Assembly (NCBI GenBank): GCA_029239455.1
Contig: JAQZAX010000003.1
Location: forward strand, 1 to 40,196
Length of the DNA: 40,196 nucleotides
Origin: Anaerocolumna sp.
GTDB lineage: Bacteria > Bacillota > Clostridia > Lachnospirales > Lachnospiraceae
Direction of reading: 5' to 3'
Shown: positions 37,167 to 40,196 of the stretch, piece after piece
How positions within the stretch are numbered: the stretch's first letter is position 1
How the letters are laid out: every line of letters starts with the position of its first letter
Program-made: the position numbers and the translations under genes
The notes under the pieces: model-generated
The model's input: only the letters and a program-made list of their open reading frames with translations
Database searches by the model: none
What the model was told of the DNA's origin: nothing

Positions 37167-37850
37167 TTATAATAAATCTTTAAGTTCTGCCAGTCTTGTA
37201 ATTTCATAGGTCGGCCAAATAGCTGCACGATTTTCTTTTTTATTTTGGTTAAACCAGCAGGTATCAATACCAAAATTAATCCCTCCCTGAATATCTGAGG
37301 TCAAACTATCGCCAACCATTAGTATACTGCTCTTATCCATAGATTCTGCCGTAGTAACAGCATATTCAAATATTTTCGGGTCCGGTTTTGATACTTTAAC
37401 TTCTTCCGAAATAACAATATACTCAAAATATTCTGCAATTTCGGATTGTCTGATGCGCTTCCTTTGCACTTTTGTAAGACCATTTGTAACAATAGAGAGC
37501 TTATAATTTTTATGAAGACTTTGAATAAGCGCTAAGCTGTCTTCATATAAAAAGGATGTGCCCCCTAAATGCTCCATATAGGAATCTGAAAATGCTGCCA
37601 CATCAAAATGGATATTAAGTTCCTTGGACAATCTGCGAAAACGTTCTACTTTTAACACTTCCTGCGTAATGAGGCCTTCTTCAAATTCCCGCCAGATAGC
37701 GGAATTAATATTATGATATATGGGTAAATGATAATCTTCGTCGTAATCTACATGAAAATGAATCATAGTGTTTTTAAATGCTTCCCGTTCCGACTTCTTA
37801 AAGTCAAATAATGTATCATCAGCGTCAAATAATATTCTGTTGTATCTCAT
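37167..37850 (-). CDS. HAD-family hydrolase, YjjG-type noncanonical pyrimidine nucleotidase
   Basis: ILFDADDTLFDFKKSEREAF...VTNGLTKVQRKRIRQS...KVSKPDPKIFEYAV...LMVGDSLTSDIQGGINFGIDTCWFN. Confidence 0.9.
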   Translation of the reverse strand: MRYNRILFDADDTLFDFKKSEREAFKNTMIHFHVDYDEDYHLPIYHNINSAIWREFEEGLITQEVLKVERFRRLSKELNIHFDVAAFSDSYMEHLGGTSFLYEDSLALIQSLHKNYKLSIVTNGLTKVQRKRIRQSEIAEYFEYIVISEEVKVSKPDPKIFEYAVTTAESMDKSSILMVGDSLTSDIQGGINFGIDTCWFNQNKKENRAAIWPTYEITRLAELKDLL

Positions 37851-38138
37851 AAATTCCTCCAGGTATATATTTTATTGAACAAAACTAAGACTTAACTTTG
37901 TAACATAGGCCTTTGTAACAAATATCGTTGTGTTGTAAAACATTGTAACAAACAACATTGTAACAAACAATATAATATAGTACATATAACATAGTAACAT
38001 ATAACTTTCTAGCAAATCACATTCTATCATACAGTCATTTAGTATGTAAAGAAAATTAGAATAAAATCCCTTTTTGCAATTACCTTAATACGATTTAAGA
38101 GTTTAATTCCCATGTCAAGTTTTTTTGCGCTACTAGGA

Positions 38139-38206
38139 GTATAAACGGGGCATGGAAATTCGACAGCCTCCGGCGGATGCACACGAGCAAAGCTCCGCGT
38201 TTATAT
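38139..38206. other. unassigned GC-rich, palindrome-bounded intergenic element
   Basis: TATAAACG (38140-38147)...CGTTTATA (38198-38205) with internal GCGGA...TCCGC, embedded in an AT-rich spacer. Confidence 0.4.
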
Positions 38207-38346
38207 ATTAAAAGCCTTAGAAATTATAAATGATAAATAGGGAAAATCCACACCAATTCTATGGGAAATGTTTGCAGATTCTAAATTATATGATAGAATA
38301 ATAATTAATTACCAAAAATATATAATGTTACGAAAGGAGTATTAAC

Positions 38347-39366
38347 ATGTCAAAATTATTTTCCAGTTATAAATTAAAGAATATGGAATTAAAGAACCGT
38401 ATCGTAATGCCGCCTATGTGTATGTATAGTGCGGACAATGATGGTAACCCAAAGGATTGGCATCTTATCCACTACACTACAAGAGCGGTTGGTGGAACAG
38501 GCCTTATTATCCTGGAAGCTACCGGTGTGGAACCTCGCGGACGAATCTCAGAGAATGATCTGGGAATCTGGAAAGACGAACAAATTGACGGATTAAAAAG
38601 AATTGTTGATGCGTGTAAAGTACACGGCGCTAAAGTGGGTGTACAGTTAGGTCACGCAGGAAGAAAATCTGAAGCATTTTCAGAGCCGTCCATTGCACCA
38701 AGTCCTATTGCTTATAGTGATGATTACCGAATGCCCCTGGAGATGACAAAAGAAGATATAAAAACTGTAGTGGCAGCTTTTAAAGAAGCTGCAAGAAGAG
38801 CGGATCTGGCTGGCTTTGACACCATTGAGCTGCATGCTGCCCATGGATACCTCATCAGCGAATTCTTGTCCCCACTGACGAATCATCGAACAGATGAATA
38901 CGGAGGAGAGGATAAGAACCGTGTTCGATTCTTAAAAGAAGTATTACAGGCAGTAAAAAGTGTATGGCCAGTTGAGAAACCAATCATTGTTAGAGTCTCT
39001 TGCGATGATTTTGCAGAGGGCGGAAATCATGATGTGGATATGGCAAATATGCTTAACATGGTCAAGGAAGAAGGTATTGACCTGGTAAATGTAAGCGCAG
39101 GCGGTGTTGTCAATGTTGTACCGAAAGTATATCCGGGTTATATGATTACCTATGCTGAAACCATCAAAAATGTAACGGGACTTCCTGTTATGGCTGGAGG
39201 ACTCATAACATCACCGGCTTTGGCAGAAGAGATTGTGCATAATAATAGAGCAGATCTTGTATTCCTTGGACGTGAACTTCTCAGAAACCCATACTGGCCA
39301 CTTGGGGCGGCGAAGGAATTGAGAGAAGATTACATCTGGCCGAAACAATATCAAAGAGCAAAATAG
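38347..39366 (+). CDS. namA: NADPH dehydrogenase NamA-like old yellow enzyme
   Basis: MSKLFSSYKLKNMELKNRIVMPPMCMYSADNDGNPKDWHLIHYTTRAVGGTGLIILEATGV...DTIELHAAHGYLISEFLSPLTNHRTDEYGG. Confidence 0.93.
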   Translation: MSKLFSSYKLKNMELKNRIVMPPMCMYSADNDGNPKDWHLIHYTTRAVGGTGLIILEATGVEPRGRISENDLGIWKDEQIDGLKRIVDACKVHGAKVGVQLGHAGRKSEAFSEPSIAPSPIAYSDDYRMPLEMTKEDIKTVVAAFKEAARRADLAGFDTIELHAAHGYLISEFLSPLTNHRTDEYGGEDKNRVRFLKEVLQAVKSVWPVEKPIIVRVSCDDFAEGGNHDVDMANMLNMVKEEGIDLVNVSAGGVVNVVPKVYPGYMITYAETIKNVTGLPVMAGGLITSPALAEEIVHNNRADLVFLGRELLRNPYWPLGAAKELREDYIWPKQYQRAK

Positions 39367-39410
39367 GAGTTGCTTAAGAAATAAGGAACCATCGCAGAAA
39401 AATAAAAAAA

Positions 39411-39452
39411 GAATAAACAAAAAAGAAAAAAGAACAAACAAAAAAGAAAAAA
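39411..39452. repeat. 2 x 21-bp A-rich tandem repeat
   Basis: gaataaacaaaaaagaaaaaa / gaacaaacaaaaaagaaaaaa. Confidence 0.85.
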
Positions 39453-39507
39453 GAAAATGTTGCAGTTATCTTGACAGCAGCAAAATAATATGCTACGATT
39501 ACAAAAA

Positions 39508-39615
39508 CTAGGGGTGCCTAATGAATTAGGCTGAGAGTAAACTATTCCAATGTTTAAAACCCTTGAAACAGGAGACTGTTTCGTACCTGATCCGGATAAT
39601 GCCGGCGGAGGGATG
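39508..39615 (+). ncRNA. TPP (thiamine pyrophosphate) riboswitch
   Basis: ctaGGGGTGCCtaatgaattaGGCTGAGAgtaaa...aacCCTTgaa...gtACCTGATCCGGATAATGCCGGCGGAGGGA matches THI-box conserved blocks. Confidence 0.95.
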
Positions 39616-39659
39616 TATATGGAATTATTTGGCCACTTATGTTTAATGCCATAATATAC

Positions 39660-39691
39660 AAGCCTCTCCGTATTGGAGAGGCTTATTTATT
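39660..39691 (+). terminator. intrinsic terminator downstream of the TPP aptamer
   Basis: AAGCCTCTCCgtattGGAGAGGCTT followed by ATTTATTT. Confidence 0.8.
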
Positions 39692-39780
39692 TCATAGGAA
39701 AGTTCGACCAACTTTCCTGCGAACTTAAAATACCATCAGGGCTGGATTTAGCAGTCTCAAAATTAAAAGGAGGAGTAAAA

Positions 39781-40077
39781 ATGAATGCAAATGTTGCTAT
39801 TCAGGTATTACCAAAGGTAGATACCGACGAAGAAGTAGTACGAATTGTTGATGAAGTGATTGCTTACATTGAAAGTACGGGGTTGAATTATTATGTAGGT
39901 CCCAGTGAAACTTCCATAGAAGGTGATTACGAAGAATTAATGGAAATCGTTAAAAACTGCCAGTATATTGCTATTAAGGCTGGCTGTCCTAAAGTTGCAG
40001 CCTATGTGAAAATAAGCTATGCACCGGAGGGTGGTGTACTAACCATTGACCAAAAAGTTACAAAACATCATAAATAA
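39781..40077 (+). CDS. thiamine-binding protein (MTH1187/YkoF-like family)
   Basis: MNANVAIQVLPKVDTDEEVVRIVDEVIAYIESTGLNYYVGPSETSIEGDYEELMEIVK; AGGAGG before ATG 39781; controlled by TPP riboswitch. Confidence 0.85.
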   Translation: MNANVAIQVLPKVDTDEEVVRIVDEVIAYIESTGLNYYVGPSETSIEGDYEELMEIVKNCQYIAIKAGCPKVAAYVKISYAPEGGVLTIDQKVTKHHK

Positions 40078-40196
40078 AATTGCCCCTGCTTTGGCTATCG
40101 TCATTTTACTTACGGTATGGCAGGTATTATCAGCAAGAGGGGTTGTACCCAAATTCATGCTTCCGTCGCCAGCGGATGTAGTGCTTGCATTTATAG
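40046..40196 (+). CDS. ABC transporter permease, probable thiamine-precursor transport (truncated by window end)
   Basis: TTG start overlapping the previous gene; MTKKLQNIINKIAPALAIVILLTVWQVLSARGVVPKFMLPSPADVVLAFI; TauC/SsuC-like N-terminus. Confidence 0.75.
   Translation, partial: MTKKLQNIINKIAPALAIVILLTVWQVLSARGVVPKFMLPSPADVVLAFI

Noticed and set aside
37940-37969. 2 x 15-bp repeat acattgtaacaaaca near the HAD gene
   Set aside because: Simple AT-rich duplication without further structure; no supported function.
39673-39780. N-terminal extension of the thiamine-binding ORF from 39673
   Set aside because: Overlaps the terminator hairpin; ATG 39781 has a strong AGGAGG RBS and matches the expected family start.

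Overview
AT-rich Firmicute-like window, probably Lachnospiraceae/Clostridia by style (inference). Main contents: (1) a complete four-gene operon with the domain signatures of a type II Wadjet (JetABCD) plasmid-defence system (3433-11571); (2) 13 dispersed palindromic hairpin elements (about 75 bp, one 42-bp miniature) sharing the terminal arms GGTGTCAGGCACC...GGTGCCTGACACC, 12 of them abutting or overlapping gene 3' ends; (3) one RAYT/Y1 HUH transposase gene whose canonical ATG appears to have become ATA; (4) a run of GGDEF, HD-GYP and EAL c-di-GMP genes with two paralogous chemoreceptors; (5) an SLH-protein/HlyD/MacB-type ABC operon, a CYP152-like P450, manA with a ROK kinase, CorA, NamA, and a TPP riboswitch ahead of a thiamine-binding protein/ABC permease. 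The most unusual signal is the hairpin family. It supplies the stop codon, and a common C-terminal RCQAP tail, to five unrelated ORFs. It uses another frame in a sixth ORF (GVRHHKL). It gives the last base of TAG in two more, and it often lies directly between a stop codon and the next gene's -35 box. Arms of different copies show compensatory changes, and neighbouring copies resemble each other. Two copies bracket the Wadjet operon and two nearly identical copies bracket a TetR/nitroreductase pair. All family assignments are by reading motifs; no database search was run.
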